Below, in pieces: positions 17,727-26,830 of a stretch of DNA of 64,000 bases. Both the position numbers and the translations under genes were made by a program. The notes under the pieces were generated by a model. It was not told the origin of the DNA, made no database searches, and saw nothing but the letters and a program-made list of their open reading frames with translations. The stretch spans positions 248,001 to 312,000 of the forward strand of contig NZ_CP088017.1 of the NCBI RefSeq assembly GCF_021049285.1. Reading direction: 5' to 3'. How positions within the stretch are numbered: position 1 is the stretch's first letter; each line of letters begins with the position of its first letter. This stretch comes from Ruania halotolerans (GTDB lineage: Bacteria > Actinomycetota > Actinomycetes > Actinomycetales > Beutenbergiaceae).

Positions 17727-18854
17727 ATGACGCAAACGACGGGTGATGACCCGAGGCTCGCTGGCGCAAGCTCGCGGCAGGCCGAGGTGTTGGCCGCCGT
17801 GACCGAGCGCGGCATGATCCGGGTGACGGAGCTGGCCGCGGAGCTTGGGGTCACCCCGGTGACGGTGCGGCGCGCTGTGGGCGAACTGGCCGATGCGGGA
17901 CTGGTGCGCCGCGTGCATGGGGGTGCGACCGCCGTCGGCCCTCGCCCGAGCACCGCAGCCCGGCGGACCGGAACCTGGCCGGTGGCCGGATCCGCCGTCG
18001 GCAGCGGCAGCGCCGGCATGCTCGTGCCCTCGCTGGACTACTACTGGCCGGATGTGGCGCGCGGCGCGGAAGAAGAGGCGCAGCGCCTCGGGCTCCGCGT
18101 GACGCTGCGGGGGTCGGTCTATCACGCCCCGGACGAGCGCGGTGATGTGCAGCGGTTGATCGATGCGGGGGCGCGCGGACTCTTGATGGCGCCCACGTTG
18201 CGCGGCGCCGGAGGTGAGTTGATGCGGGAGTGGCTTGCTGAGGCGCCCGTGCCGGTGGTGCTGATGGAACGCACGGCGGCGGTCGGGGGCGTGCGGCGCA
18301 GCGTGGAGTCGGTGATCACCGATCACGCCGACGGCACTGCGATGGCCGTGCACCACCTCGTCGGGCTCGGACACCGGCGAGTCGGGGTGGCGCTGAGCAA
18401 GGACTCGCCCCACGTGCAGCAGATCCGCGCCGGATGGCGCGCTACCTGCGACGACCACAGTCTCGATTCCACCGGCGTGGTGGACCGGTCCATCCCGGAT
18501 CGGCGCCAACCGGACTTCGAGGACGCGATCGATTCGATCATCGACGAGGTGGCGGCCACGGGCACCACCGCCTTGCTGGTGCACTCCGACCCCGAGGCGA
18601 TCCGGCTGATTCAGCGTGCCGAGGAGCGCGGGATCAGCGTGCCCGGCGACCTCTCGGTGGTCTCCTATGACGACCAGGTGGCGGCGATGACCGCTCCTGC
18701 TCTGACCGCCGTCCGGCCGCCGCGGCGGACCATCGGACGGACCGCTGTTGGACTGCTCGCCGCCCGGATGGCCGACCCCGGCCGGCCGGTGCATCGGGTG
18801 CTGGTCAGCCCGACCTTGATGGTGCGCGACTCGAGCGGGCCGCCGAGCCCCTGA
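17727..18854 (+). CDS. DeoR-type HTH / LacI-type sensor hybrid regulator
   Basis: A 375-residue regulator with an unusual pairing. Residues about 15-70 are a DeoR/GntR-like winged helix (RQAEVLAAVTERGMIRVTEL, VTVRRAVGELADAGLVRRVH, GGAT wing). From residue 90 on it is a LacI-like periplasmic-binding fold (GMLVPSLDYYWPDVARGAEE, GLGHRRVGVAL, DLSVVSYDDQ). Sugars are therefore likely effectors. It starts with ATG (or the adjacent GTG) after AAAGGGG and is divergent from the dehydrogenase-transporter operon, which it presumably controls. LacI-type hinge residues are absent, as expected for this hybrid group. Confidence 0.88.
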   Translation: MTQTTGDDPRLAGASSRQAEVLAAVTERGMIRVTELAAELGVTPVTVRRAVGELADAGLVRRVHGGATAVGPRPSTAARRTGTWPVAGSAVGSGSAGMLVPSLDYYWPDVARGAEEEAQRLGLRVTLRGSVYHAPDERGDVQRLIDAGARGLLMAPTLRGAGGELMREWLAEAPVPVVLMERTAAVGGVRRSVESVITDHADGTAMAVHHLVGLGHRRVGVALSKDSPHVQQIRAGWRATCDDHSLDSTGVVDRSIPDRRQPDFEDAIDSIIDEVAATGTTALLVHSDPEAIRLIQRAEERGISVPGDLSVVSYDDQVAAMTAPALTAVRPPRRTIGRTAVGLLAARMADPGRPVHRVLVSPTLMVRDSSGPPSP

Positions 18855-18944
18855 CGGAAGACTCCGCTGTGCCCGTGGGTTGCCTGAGTGTCGTCCTGCG
18901 GCGAATCTGCGACATTCAGGGAACCCACGCGGCGACGGTCGACC

Positions 18945-19724
18945 TCAATTCGGGTGTCGCACGTCGACCACCACGCGCATGGGGTCAATCAAGGAGAACA
19001 CGCGGAAGTTGGCGCGTTCGTGGCCGACGCCCAGGTGAAGGACGTGAGACCCGCCGGTCGGTTCCTGGTAGTCGATGTCGGTGATGGCGGCTCCGGGTGG
19101 GTCGACCTCGGGCGTCTCGGCCCAGACGCCATCGTCGGAGACGCGCGGGGAGGCGCCGATGATGGAGACTTGCAGGATGTCGGCGCCGGTGATGGGAATC
19201 TCCTCGCCCGTACCTTCCGTGCCCGCGCAGTCGACATACGCCACGTAGAGTCCCGGATCGCCGTTGTAGCCATGGGGAAGGGTGTACTCGGCGACGAACC
19301 GGTCGAACCCGTCGTGCCCCGCGGTCCGGAGCTCGACGAGCTCGAGACCACCGCCACTCTGTTCCTGAATCTGACTGGCATAGTCGTAGGGCACGAACTC
19401 GCCCGGCTCGGGTCTCGGCAGCGAGTAGTCCATGTCGTCGGCATAGGTGAGCTCGCCTCTGCACCCGGAGCCCGAGTCATCGGGAGTCGGAGCTGGTGTG
19501 GGCGGGTCAGCGGACTCCGGCTCCGCAGGTTCGGAGGATTCGCCCGGTGCGCCCGACGCGTCCGGCTCACTCGCAGTCGTGGGTGCTGTACTCGATGTGC
19601 CGGTACCTGCCGAGGGCGAGGAGTCATCCGATCCCGTGCACCCAGCCACCAGCGCTGCGGCTGCGGTGGCGGAGGCGATGAGCCCCACTCCGCGCGTGCC
19701 AATCCCCTTCGGCCGACCCCACAT
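18945..19724 (-). CDS. AMIN-like domain lipoprotein
   Basis: A 259-residue lipoprotein: lipobox ALVAGC at Cys-29, a long Ser/Pro/Glu linker (residues 30-85), then a compact C-terminal domain ending in NFRVFSLIDPMRVVVDVRH, which resembles the AMIN-like domain of actinobacterial lipoproteins (AMIN domains bind cell-wall components in amidases). It converges on the hybrid regulator. About 295 bases upstream, to the fucosidase stop, hold no gene I can support. Function unknown. Confidence 0.72.
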   Translation of the reverse strand: MWGRPKGIGTRGVGLIASATAAAALVAGCTGSDDSSPSAGTGTSSTAPTTASEPDASGAPGESSEPAEPESADPPTPAPTPDDSGSGCRGELTYADDMDYSLPRPEPGEFVPYDYASQIQEQSGGGLELVELRTAGHDGFDRFVAEYTLPHGYNGDPGLYVAYVDCAGTEGTGEEIPITGADILQVSIIGASPRVSDDGVWAETPEVDPPGAAITDIDYQEPTGGSHVLHLGVGHERANFRVFSLIDPMRVVVDVRHPN

Positions 19725-20019
19725 GGTCCCTAACGCTAGGCCGCTACGCCTGACCTGTCGACCGCCGCCCCGATCTCGCTACGCGCTTTCGCTCTCATCC
19801 GGGGAGCCGATCGGCCGGCGAGTCCGTCTCTCCCGAGGGACAGGTAGCTCGTCCACGTCGTCAGGCTCCCCCGGACAGTGGTTCCGGCTGCCGACCGAAC
19901 TTCGTGGCGGCGACATAGGTAAGAAGCTGCGTCGGCGCTTGGAAGCTGGGTCGATCGGTTGCTGCCTGGTGCGAACACAGGGAACGTCTGGCAGCTGGCA
20001 CTGCCGTACTGACCTCCCG

Positions 20020-21324
20020 CTACTCCGGCTCGTCCGTCGGCGCCAGGTAGGCGATCTCCGGCACCTCGTGGGTGCCCGCGTGATGCACCTGAACACCGGC
20101 CAGTCGCGCGCCAGCACCGGTGAGCTCGATCCGGATCCGGTGCGTGGTGACCGGCGGGTGGGCGTGAATGCGTCGGTGCCCGATGGTCCGCCCCTCGGCG
20201 AGCACGGGCCCCTCCGCTCCATCACCAGAGGTCCCGACGGCGACCGCCCGGTGCGCGCTCACCCGTTGCCCGTCGTTGAGGTACTCAGCCAGATCCAGGT
20301 GATCGAAGGTCACCGGAGCCTCGAAGACCACCTCCCAGACGCCGTCGGCGATCTGCGACAGCTCGCCCGGCACGGGCGAGGCGAACCGGCGGTCCAGCTC
20401 GGCGCGCCACTCCCGCAGGCGCGTCACATCGGCGTCGTCGATCAGGCCGCGCGTATCCGGCGGCACGTTCAGCAGCAGGTTCGCGCCCATCCCGACCGAC
20501 CGGTAGTAGATCGCGAGCAGGTGGTCCACGCTCTTCGGCTCATCGTCGGCCGCCCAGAACCACCCCTGCCGGATCGAGACGTCTGCCTCGGGCGGTACGT
20601 ATCTGGCCGCACCGAGGTCGATCACCGCGTCGGTGTAGTTGTCCAGGCTGGCGGAATCGACGGCGTAGCGCACCGGATCGCCAGCCAGACCGTCCTCGTT
20701 GCCGATCCATCGGATCGTGGGAGTGCCCATGTTGAACACCATCGCCCCGGGCTGCAGTTCGGCCGTCAGCGCCATGATCGACTCCCAGTCGTAGCTGCGC
20801 CCTGCGGACCCGGCACCGTCGAACCAGAGCTCCACCAGCTCGCCGTAGTTCGTGCAGAGCTCGCGCAGCTGAGCAAGATACAACGCGTCGTAGGCAGCTG
20901 GGTCCGGGTACTCGGGAGCGTGCCGATCCCACGGGGAGAGGTACAGCCCCAGCCCGATTCCTTGCTCCCGGCATGCCGCGGCCACCTCGGCCACCAGGTC
21001 TCCGCGGCCGTCGCGCCACGGCGAGGACGCCACCGAGTAGTCGGTGGTGGCGGTGGGCCACAGGCAGAACCCGTCATGGTGCTTGGCGGTGAGCACCACA
21101 TACCGCGCGCCCGCCTCCGCAGCGGTGCGCACCCATTGGGCCGCATCCAGGCGCGTCGGCGCGAACGACTCGGCCGGCAGGGTGCCGTCGCTCCACTCCC
21201 TTCCCGCGAACGTGTTCACGCCGATATGGAAGAAGACCCCCAGCTCGAGCCCCTGCCAGGCCAGCTGAGCGTCGGTGGGTCGGGGCACACTGGGGGAATG
21301 AGCGATGAGTTTCGATGCGGTCAC
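20020..21324 (-). CDS. GH29-family alpha-L-fucosidase
   Basis: A 434-residue glycoside hydrolase without signal peptide. The GH29 barrel is recognisable from GVFFHIGVNTF, YVVLTAKHHDGFCLWPT, GIGLGLYLSPWDRH and VELWFDGAG, whose Asp is the family nucleophile. The C-terminal third is a beta-rich domain. It would release terminal L-fucose from imported oligosaccharides. The start is uncertain: a GTG at the given end is weakly preceded by GGGATAG; a second GTG 12 codons later has no Shine-Dalgarno. Its 5' end lies only 14 bases from the divergent serine hydrolase start. Confidence 0.85.
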   Translation of the reverse strand: MTASKLIAHSPSVPRPTDAQLAWQGLELGVFFHIGVNTFAGREWSDGTLPAESFAPTRLDAAQWVRTAAEAGARYVVLTAKHHDGFCLWPTATTDYSVASSPWRDGRGDLVAEVAAACREQGIGLGLYLSPWDRHAPEYPDPAAYDALYLAQLRELCTNYGELVELWFDGAGSAGRSYDWESIMALTAELQPGAMVFNMGTPTIRWIGNEDGLAGDPVRYAVDSASLDNYTDAVIDLGAARYVPPEADVSIRQGWFWAADDEPKSVDHLLAIYYRSVGMGANLLLNVPPDTRGLIDDADVTRLREWRAELDRRFASPVPGELSQIADGVWEVVFEAPVTFDHLDLAEYLNDGQRVSAHRAVAVGTSGDGAEGPVLAEGRTIGHRRIHAHPPVTTHRIRIELTGAGARLAGVQVHHAGTHEVPEIAYLAPTDEPE

Positions 21325-21338
21325 CGGTCTATCCCAGC

Positions 21339-22502
21339 ATGAGAAACCTCACCGCGCCGACAGTGAACGACGCCCTCGCTCCGCACGTGGGCTCCGACAA
21401 CATCCCTGGACTCACCTGGTCGGTCCGCGACCGGGACCAGGCGCTCACCGGAGCCCTCGGCCACCGCGACCTGGCCGGCGCCGAGCCGGTCCGGACCGAC
21501 ACGATTTTCCGGATCGCGTCGATGACCAAGCCGGTCACTGCACTCGTTGCCCTGATGCTCGTGGATGACCATGCCATCAGCCTGACCGACCCGGTGGATC
21601 CCTACCTTCCGGAGCTCGCTGACCGGCGCGTGCTCCGCCACCCGCATGCCGAGCTGGAGGACACAGTCCCGGCGGATCGACCGATCACGATGCTCGACCT
21701 GCTCACCAACACCTGCGGGTGGGGGATGGACTTCACCGACTTCTCGCCCACGCCGCTCGGCGCGGCATGGGCCGAACGTGGCGCCGCGCCCGGCCCGCCC
21801 GCTCCCGCGGGAGCGTTGCCAACGGACGAATGGCTGGCCGCTGCGAGCGACCTGCCGCTGCAGGCCCAACCTGGCCAGCGTTGGCTCTACAACACCTCCT
21901 CGGTGGTGCTCGGCATGCTGATCGAACGCGTCGCCGGGGCGCGGCTGGGTGAGGTGATGGCCGAGCGGATCTTCGCACCGCTCGGCATGACCGACACGGG
22001 TTTCCATGTGCCGCCTGAGAGCATGAGCCGCTTCGGTGCCTGTTTCGCTGTAGGCACCGACGTCTACGACCCGGCCGATGGTCAATGGGCTGCGCGACCC
22101 CCTGCCGACGGTGGCGACGCCGGCCTCGTCTCCACGGCGAGCGACTACGCACGGTTCACCGACCTGGTGCGCTCAGGGGGCGCCGTCGGCGATCAACGCG
22201 TGGTGAGCAACGATCTGGTGCGAGCCATGACCACGAACCAGCTCGATGCGGAGGTGCTCGCCCGGGGCGGTCCTGCCGCTGACGGCGGCTCGGGCTGGGG
22301 ATACGGCTGCGGCGTGCTCACCCGGCCGGCCCCGAGCGGGCTTTCGGCGGGAAGTCACGGGTGGGACGGTGGCCTTGGCTCGCGCTGGTTCACCGATCCG
22401 GTCACCGACCGCACCGGGATCCTGCTCACGAACCGGATGTGGACCTCCCCCGAACCGCCGGAGGCGTTCCGGGCATTCGAGGAACTGCTCGGGAGCAGCT
22501 GA
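21339..22502 (+). CDS. Serine hydrolase, beta-lactamase/class C esterase family
   Basis: A 387-residue member of the PBP/class C beta-lactamase superfamily. The SxxK nucleophile motif is SMTK in TIFRIASMTKPVTALVALML. Further family segments are RWLYNTSSVVLGMLIERVAG (tyrosine motif region), FAPLGMTDTGFHVP, DYARFTDLV and HGWDGGLGSRW (the HxG/WGG region). There is no signal peptide, so a cytoplasmic esterase or amidase is likelier than a true beta-lactamase. The start nearest to the conserved part is used; it is nearly back-to-back with the fucosidase. Confidence 0.86.
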   Translation: MRNLTAPTVNDALAPHVGSDNIPGLTWSVRDRDQALTGALGHRDLAGAEPVRTDTIFRIASMTKPVTALVALMLVDDHAISLTDPVDPYLPELADRRVLRHPHAELEDTVPADRPITMLDLLTNTCGWGMDFTDFSPTPLGAAWAERGAAPGPPAPAGALPTDEWLAAASDLPLQAQPGQRWLYNTSSVVLGMLIERVAGARLGEVMAERIFAPLGMTDTGFHVPPESMSRFGACFAVGTDVYDPADGQWAARPPADGGDAGLVSTASDYARFTDLVRSGGAVGDQRVVSNDLVRAMTTNQLDAEVLARGGPAADGGSGWGYGCGVLTRPAPSGLSAGSHGWDGGLGSRWFTDPVTDRTGILLTNRMWTSPEPPEAFRAFEELLGSS

Positions 22503-22528
22503 GCACGCATAGGTGCGAAAGCGTGCTC
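22501..22528 (+). terminator. Hairpin after serine hydrolase
   Basis: An 8-bp perfect inverted repeat (GAGCACGC at 22501-22508 facing 22521-22528) overlapping the stop codon. It is a modest stem and may separate the serine hydrolase from the surface-protein gene that follows. Confidence 0.45.
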
Positions 22529-22574
22529 GAGATTCCGCTATCTCTGCAGGTACTGCGAGCGCTATGTTCTCACC

Positions 22575-25286
22575 ATGCGGGACACACGGCGACGGAGATG
22601 GTCCCGTCAACACACAGGGGCGGCGGCCACGGCGGTGCTCATCGGAGCGTTCACACTCGCCCAGGCGCCGTCGGCAGCCGCCGACCCCGTGGGCGGCCTG
22701 GCCGAACTCGACGCTCTCCTCCTTGGCTGCGTCTCACCGACGACGGCGGAGCTCACCACCAGCATCAACGCCCCCGATGCGGAGCTGACGATCCCCTGTG
22801 ACGTCAAGATCGACCTCGCTGGCTTCGACCTCGACGTGCGCAACATCGTGATCGAAGCGGGCCGGCAGCTGACCATCGACGACACCGCCGGTACCGACGG
22901 AACCCTGACGACCAGCTCCGGTGCGGTGACGATGCCCGGTATCCAGACCACTGGCGCCACGCTCGTGATCGACGCTGGTACCGTCAGCGCCACCGGTGGC
23001 AACAACGGTGGTGCCGGTATCGGCGGAGGGGTCGGTGAAGCCGGCGGAACGGTCATCATCAACGGCGGTTCCGTGGCAGCCAAAGGCTGGGAGAAGAACG
23101 CGGGGATCGGCGGCGGCAGTGGCGGCGCCGGCGGGTTCACCACAGTCAACGCCGGTATCGTCACCGCGACCGGTGGCAACGACGGTGGTGCCGGTATTGG
23201 CGGCGGCACCAACGGTGCCGGCGGCCTCACGCAGATCGACGGGGGCACAGTCACGGTCTCCGGCGGAACATTCGCGGCCGGGATCGGCGGCGGCTCCAAC
23301 GGCGTGGGCGGAACCACCACGATCACCGGAGGCACCGTCGTCACCGAAGGTGGCGTCGACGGTGCAGGCATCGGCGGCGGCCCGCTCGCCGACGGCGGCA
23401 CGACCGTGATCACCGCAGGGGACGTCACCGCATCTGGCGGCACGTTTGCGGCAGGCATCGGCGGCGGCTTCAGCGGCGCCGGGGGAGCGACCACGATCGG
23501 CGGCGGCACCGTCACCGCCCACGGCGGTGACCAAGGAGCCGGGATCGGCGGCGGTCGCGACGGTGCGGCCGGCACCACCATTATCACCGACGGCGCGGTC
23601 ACAACCACCGGCGGAACCAACGGTGCGGGTATCGGCAGCGGGTTCGAAGGCCCCGGTGGTGGCGACATCGCGATCAGTGGCGGCGCCGTCACCGCAACCG
23701 GTGGGTCCAACGGGCCTGGAATCGGTAGCGGTACCAGCGGCGGGGTCCCCGGTCCGACGATCACGATCGGCGGTGGCGCCACCACCGCGACAGGCGGGAC
23801 CTTCGGGGCCGGGATCGGGGGCGGCTTCGAGGCCCCGGTCGGCCCCATCGCGATCTCCGGTGGCTCCGTGGTGGCCGCCGGTGGCACGGAGGCCGCGGGG
23901 ATCGGCGGGGGCTACAGCGGTGATGCCGGACCGCTCAACATCGAGGGCGGTACGGTGACCGCCACCGGTGGCATCGACGCGGCCGGAATCGGCGGCGGGA
24001 TCGACGGCCTCGGTGGGGAGACGGTGGTCGGAGCGACTGCCGTGGTGGAAGCCAGTGGCGGTCACAGCGCGATCGGGGCGGGGACATTCGGCACGAGCTT
24101 CGGCACGCTGCACGTGGAGGGCACGCTGCGCGTGCCCACCGGCAATCTGGTGATCCCTAATACGGATCCGGCCGCGGAGGTCACGATCGGCGAGACGGGC
24201 CGGTTGGTGGGCTCTGAGGACCAGCCCGCCGTGGGTGCGGCGCTGCTCGGCACCGGTCAGATCGACAACGGCGGGGCCATCACGTTGACCGCCGACCTCG
24301 TACTCGATGGTGGCGTCACGGTGCTCGACCACCACTACGGCGTCGCCTTCGACACCGACGGTGGCACGTTGGTGGATCCGGTGACGGTCTTTGCGCCGTC
24401 CTTCGAGTCCGGCGCCCGTGCCTTGCCGGCCGATCCGGCACGTGATGCGGACGTCTTCAAGGGGTGGCGCACTGAAGCCGGGGGAGGTGGGGATCCGTTC
24501 TTCGCCGAGACCGTGCTGCCCGGCACCAGCCCTGACGGCACTGCGGTCGAGGTCCTCACCCATGCCTGGTGGGCGACCTCGCCCACACTGGCTACCGGCG
24601 TGCCCGACGACGCTGCCACGATCACTGCCGGTGAGTCGATCACCTTCACCCCGATCGTGACCGACGAGTTCGGCGATCCCTACCCGACCGACCCCGCCAC
24701 GTGGACGCTGAGCGATGCCGGCGGCGCGGTGACGACGGCGGTGGACGCCGGCACCGGCGAGGTCACCATGACCTCCACTCTGGCCGGGGTGTACGAGGCC
24801 GAGCTCATCGTCCCCACGGCTGCGAGTGACCTGACCGGAACGATCACGCTCACCGTCGTGCCCGGTGCCACGGTCGGATTGATCCTGGTGGCATCGTCCC
24901 CCACCGTTGACCAGGGTGGGTCGGTCACGATCGCCGCCAGCGGCGTGGACCAGTTCGACAACTCCACAGGCGATGTGACCGATCAGACGACGTTCACTAG
25001 CGATGTCGACACCGACGTGGTGAGCGGCAACGAGATCACGTTCCCCGCCGCATCGGCGCACACGATCACCGCCGTCCATACCGGCGGTGCGCAGGCGACG
25101 ATCGACATCATCGTCACCGCAGAACCGGTCACCCCATCGGAGGACCCGACCGAGCGAGGGTCAGACGGTGCGGACGGTCCGTTGCCCACCACGGGCACCG
25201 AGCTGTTCGTCGGGGCTTTCGGCGCCGCCCTCCTCATCGCCGCTGGCCTGATCCTGCACGCGGCTCGCCGCCCACGGCGGCGGTGA
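22575..25286 (+). CDS. LPTTG-anchored glycine-rich repeat surface protein
   Basis: A 903-residue secreted protein. It has a signal peptide (Arg-rich start, cleavage near APSAAADP), then about residues 130-500 with twelve clear copies and one worn copy of a 29-residue unit built on AGIGGG-x6-GG-x3-I-x-GG-x-V. Such Gly-rich strands suggest a beta-helix or beta-roll. A Listeria-Bacteroides-type InlB repeat follows (VAFDTDGGTLVDPVTVF), then two Ig-like domains. It ends with the sortase signal LPTTG at about residue 870, a hydrophobic helix and RRPRRR. It is probably a wall-linked adhesin or glycan-binding protein. No Shine-Dalgarno is visible; TATGTT at 22563-22568 would fit a leaderless mRNA. 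No sortase is nearby. Confidence 0.85.
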   Translation: MRDTRRRRWSRQHTGAAATAVLIGAFTLAQAPSAAADPVGGLAELDALLLGCVSPTTAELTTSINAPDAELTIPCDVKIDLAGFDLDVRNIVIEAGRQLTIDDTAGTDGTLTTSSGAVTMPGIQTTGATLVIDAGTVSATGGNNGGAGIGGGVGEAGGTVIINGGSVAAKGWEKNAGIGGGSGGAGGFTTVNAGIVTATGGNDGGAGIGGGTNGAGGLTQIDGGTVTVSGGTFAAGIGGGSNGVGGTTTITGGTVVTEGGVDGAGIGGGPLADGGTTVITAGDVTASGGTFAAGIGGGFSGAGGATTIGGGTVTAHGGDQGAGIGGGRDGAAGTTIITDGAVTTTGGTNGAGIGSGFEGPGGGDIAISGGAVTATGGSNGPGIGSGTSGGVPGPTITIGGGATTATGGTFGAGIGGGFEAPVGPIAISGGSVVAAGGTEAAGIGGGYSGDAGPLNIEGGTVTATGGIDAAGIGGGIDGLGGETVVGATAVVEASGGHSAIGAGTFGTSFGTLHVEGTLRVPTGNLVIPNTDPAAEVTIGETGRLVGSEDQPAVGAALLGTGQIDNGGAITLTADLVLDGGVTVLDHHYGVAFDTDGGTLVDPVTVFAPSFESGARALPADPARDADVFKGWRTEAGGGGDPFFAETVLPGTSPDGTAVEVLTHAWWATSPTLATGVPDDAATITAGESITFTPIVTDEFGDPYPTDPATWTLSDAGGAVTTAVDAGTGEVTMTSTLAGVYEAELIVPTAASDLTGTITLTVVPGATVGLILVASSPTVDQGGSVTIAASGVDQFDNSTGDVTDQTTFTSDVDTDVVSGNEITFPAASAHTITAVHTGGAQATIDIIVTAEPVTPSEDPTERGSDGADGPLPTTGTELFVGAFGAALLIAAGLILHAARRPRRR

Positions 25287-25347
25287 CCGCCCGTCGTTGG
25301 CCGGAGGCTCACTGATCTCCTGACGACGTCCCCACGGCCTGCGGGGG

Positions 25348-25986
25348 TTACGCGCCCTGGGCCACGAGGCGGGGCGCACCCGGTCCCGACAGCAGGGCGT
25401 GGTCGAGCGGGCGGCCGCACGCGGCAAGTAGCAGATCGACTCCGGCGCCAGTCACCTCAGAACCGGTGCCCCAGCTGTGACCAGTCTCGACGTCGACCAG
25501 GCGCAGTCCATCGGTGCGCTCGCGGCTGCCACCGAACGAGGACGGTGTGCGGAGCTGATACTCCAGTGCATCCTGGATCGCGGCGCTCGGATAGTCGGCG
25601 GTAATACCCAGCGGACGGCGGATGTCCTCGCCGTGCACGATCGCCTCCACCAGGCGCGTGGCACGGTGTGCGGGTGGTGTCTTCCGTAGGTGGCTCGCGG
25701 CGCGGAAGTCAGCGAGGGTCTGGCCGGGGTCGGCGCGCCGGTAGCGCCGGACGCCATTCTCATTGGCTCGGTCGAAGTCACCCTTCGCACGCACCATCGA
25801 CCAGACGAATGCGAGCCGGCCGACGCGTGCCGTCTCGAGGAGGTGGGCCAGCACATCGTGCACGGACCACCCCTCGCACAGTGACGGCGTCTCCCACTGG
25901 GGAGCCGTGAGCGCCGCGAGGTCATCGGCGAGTTGCCGTCGCTCCGCGTGCACCAGTTCCCAGATCTCCCTAGTCGTCAGACCCAT
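25348..25986 (-). CDS. Mycothiol-dependent maleylpyruvate isomerase family protein (DinB fold)
   Basis: A 212-residue four-helix protein of the actinobacterial DinB/maleylpyruvate-isomerase family. Typical pieces are TREIWELVHAERRQLADDL, PSLCEGWSVHDVLAHLLE (with the metal-ligand His) and AIVHGEDIRRPLG (second His motif). Such enzymes use mycothiol or act as thiol transferases; the substrate here is unknown. Two in-frame ATGs lie three codons apart; the second is better spaced from GAGG. It is divergent from the HxlR gene, with an inverted repeat between them, so the HxlR protein is the likely regulator. Confidence 0.82.
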   Translation of the reverse strand: MGLTTREIWELVHAERRQLADDLAALTAPQWETPSLCEGWSVHDVLAHLLETARVGRLAFVWSMVRAKGDFDRANENGVRRYRRADPGQTLADFRAASHLRKTPPAHRATRLVEAIVHGEDIRRPLGITADYPSAAIQDALEYQLRTPSSFGGSRERTDGLRLVDVETGHSWGTGSEVTGAGVDLLLAACGRPLDHALLSGPGAPRLVAQGA

Positions 25987-26024
25987 CTCATCCACCTCAT
26001 CGCCTCGCCTGGTACGTGCCGCTA

Positions 26025-26038
26025 CACTAACAGTAGTG
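26025..26038. promoter_or_regulatory. Candidate HxlR operator
   Basis: A perfect inverted repeat, CACTA-acag-TAGTG, in the short gap between the divergent DinB-fold and HxlR genes. Its size and position suit a dimeric winged-helix regulator such as HxlR. Prediction by eye only. Confidence 0.45.
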
Positions 26039-26080
26039 AACGCTATGAAAGCAAGAGCTAAAATGGCTTATGATGGGTCA

Positions 26081-26830
26081 ATGAGTTCGCGCCGTACCTA
26101 CAGTTCGTACAACGACGGCTGCGCCGCTGCGCACGCGCTCGATCTCATCGGTGAGAGGTGGGCGCTGATCGTGGTCCGGGAGTTGCTGCTCGGGCCCAAA
26201 CGGTTCGCTGAACTGCAGCGCGATGTCGTGGGTATTAGTCCGACAGTGCTGTCGCAGAGACTTCGAGACCTGGAAGCTCACGGGATCGCAGAGCGTCGGA
26301 CCCTTCCCGCTCCGGCACGGGTCGACGTCTACGCGCTCACGCCGTGGGGCGCGCGTCTCGAGGACGTCAACACCGCGTTGTCGATGTGGGCGTCCGAGTC
26401 CCCCGAGCTGGCCTGGGACGCAGACATGAGTCCGGACACTCTCGTTCTCGCGATGCGTGCCCACGCGCGCGGTGACGCCACCCTCGCCGAGCCCGTGACC
26501 GTCACACTCGCGCTCACGGACTCGCGACTCCTCGACAGTGATCCGGTGACCTACACCGCGCGCGTCACCGAGGACCTGACGACGATCGAGAAGGACCCAA
26601 CGCCGGCACCAGCAGATGCGGAGGTGTCCGCGGCGACCTCCGACTGGAAGGCCTGCATCATCGGTGGCGCCACGCTCGAGATGCGTCCCATGATTCGGGC
26701 GGTGGGTTCTCGCACAGCGGTCGAGGCCCTCCTCCGGGCCACGGGGCTGGCCGCCGAACGCGGTGGGCTGGCTGGTGCGTCTGAGCGCGTCAGTGAGCAG
26801 GTCACGACGGCGGTCCGACCGCTCGTGTGA
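26081..26830 (+). CDS. HxlR-family transcriptional regulator
   Basis: A 249-residue regulator. Residues 1-105 are the HxlR winged helix (CAAAHALDLIGERWALIVVR, ELLLGPKRFAELQRDV, ISPTVLSQRLRDLEAHGI, YALTPWGARL). The extra 130-residue C-terminal part is a separate domain that may bind a ligand (an SCP2-like fold is a guess). The start follows from family alignment at MSSRRTYSSYNDGC; two ATGs 6 and 12 codons upstream are possible. Its 3' end overlaps the convergent WYL gene by 29 bases. Confidence 0.85.
   Translation: MSSRRTYSSYNDGCAAAHALDLIGERWALIVVRELLLGPKRFAELQRDVVGISPTVLSQRLRDLEAHGIAERRTLPAPARVDVYALTPWGARLEDVNTALSMWASESPELAWDADMSPDTLVLAMRAHARGDATLAEPVTVTLALTDSRLLDSDPVTYTARVTEDLTTIEKDPTPAPADAEVSAATSDWKACIIGGATLEMRPMIRAVGSRTAVEALLRATGLAAERGGLAGASERVSEQVTTAVRPLV

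Noticed and set aside
19725-20019. Small minus-strand frames in the gap between the fucosidase and the AMIN-like lipoprotein
   Set aside because: No ribosome-binding site, unusual composition and several overlapping frames; nothing supports a gene.
22960-24080. Regular repeats that might suggest a CRISPR array
   Set aside because: Units are 87 bases, coding in one frame and variable in sequence, with no identical short direct repeats or spacers.
22734-25079. A 781-codon open frame on the minus strand
   Set aside because: It is antisense to the LPTTG repeat protein and exists because GGC/GGT repeats lack stops on the other strand; its composition is unlike any protein and it has no start signal.
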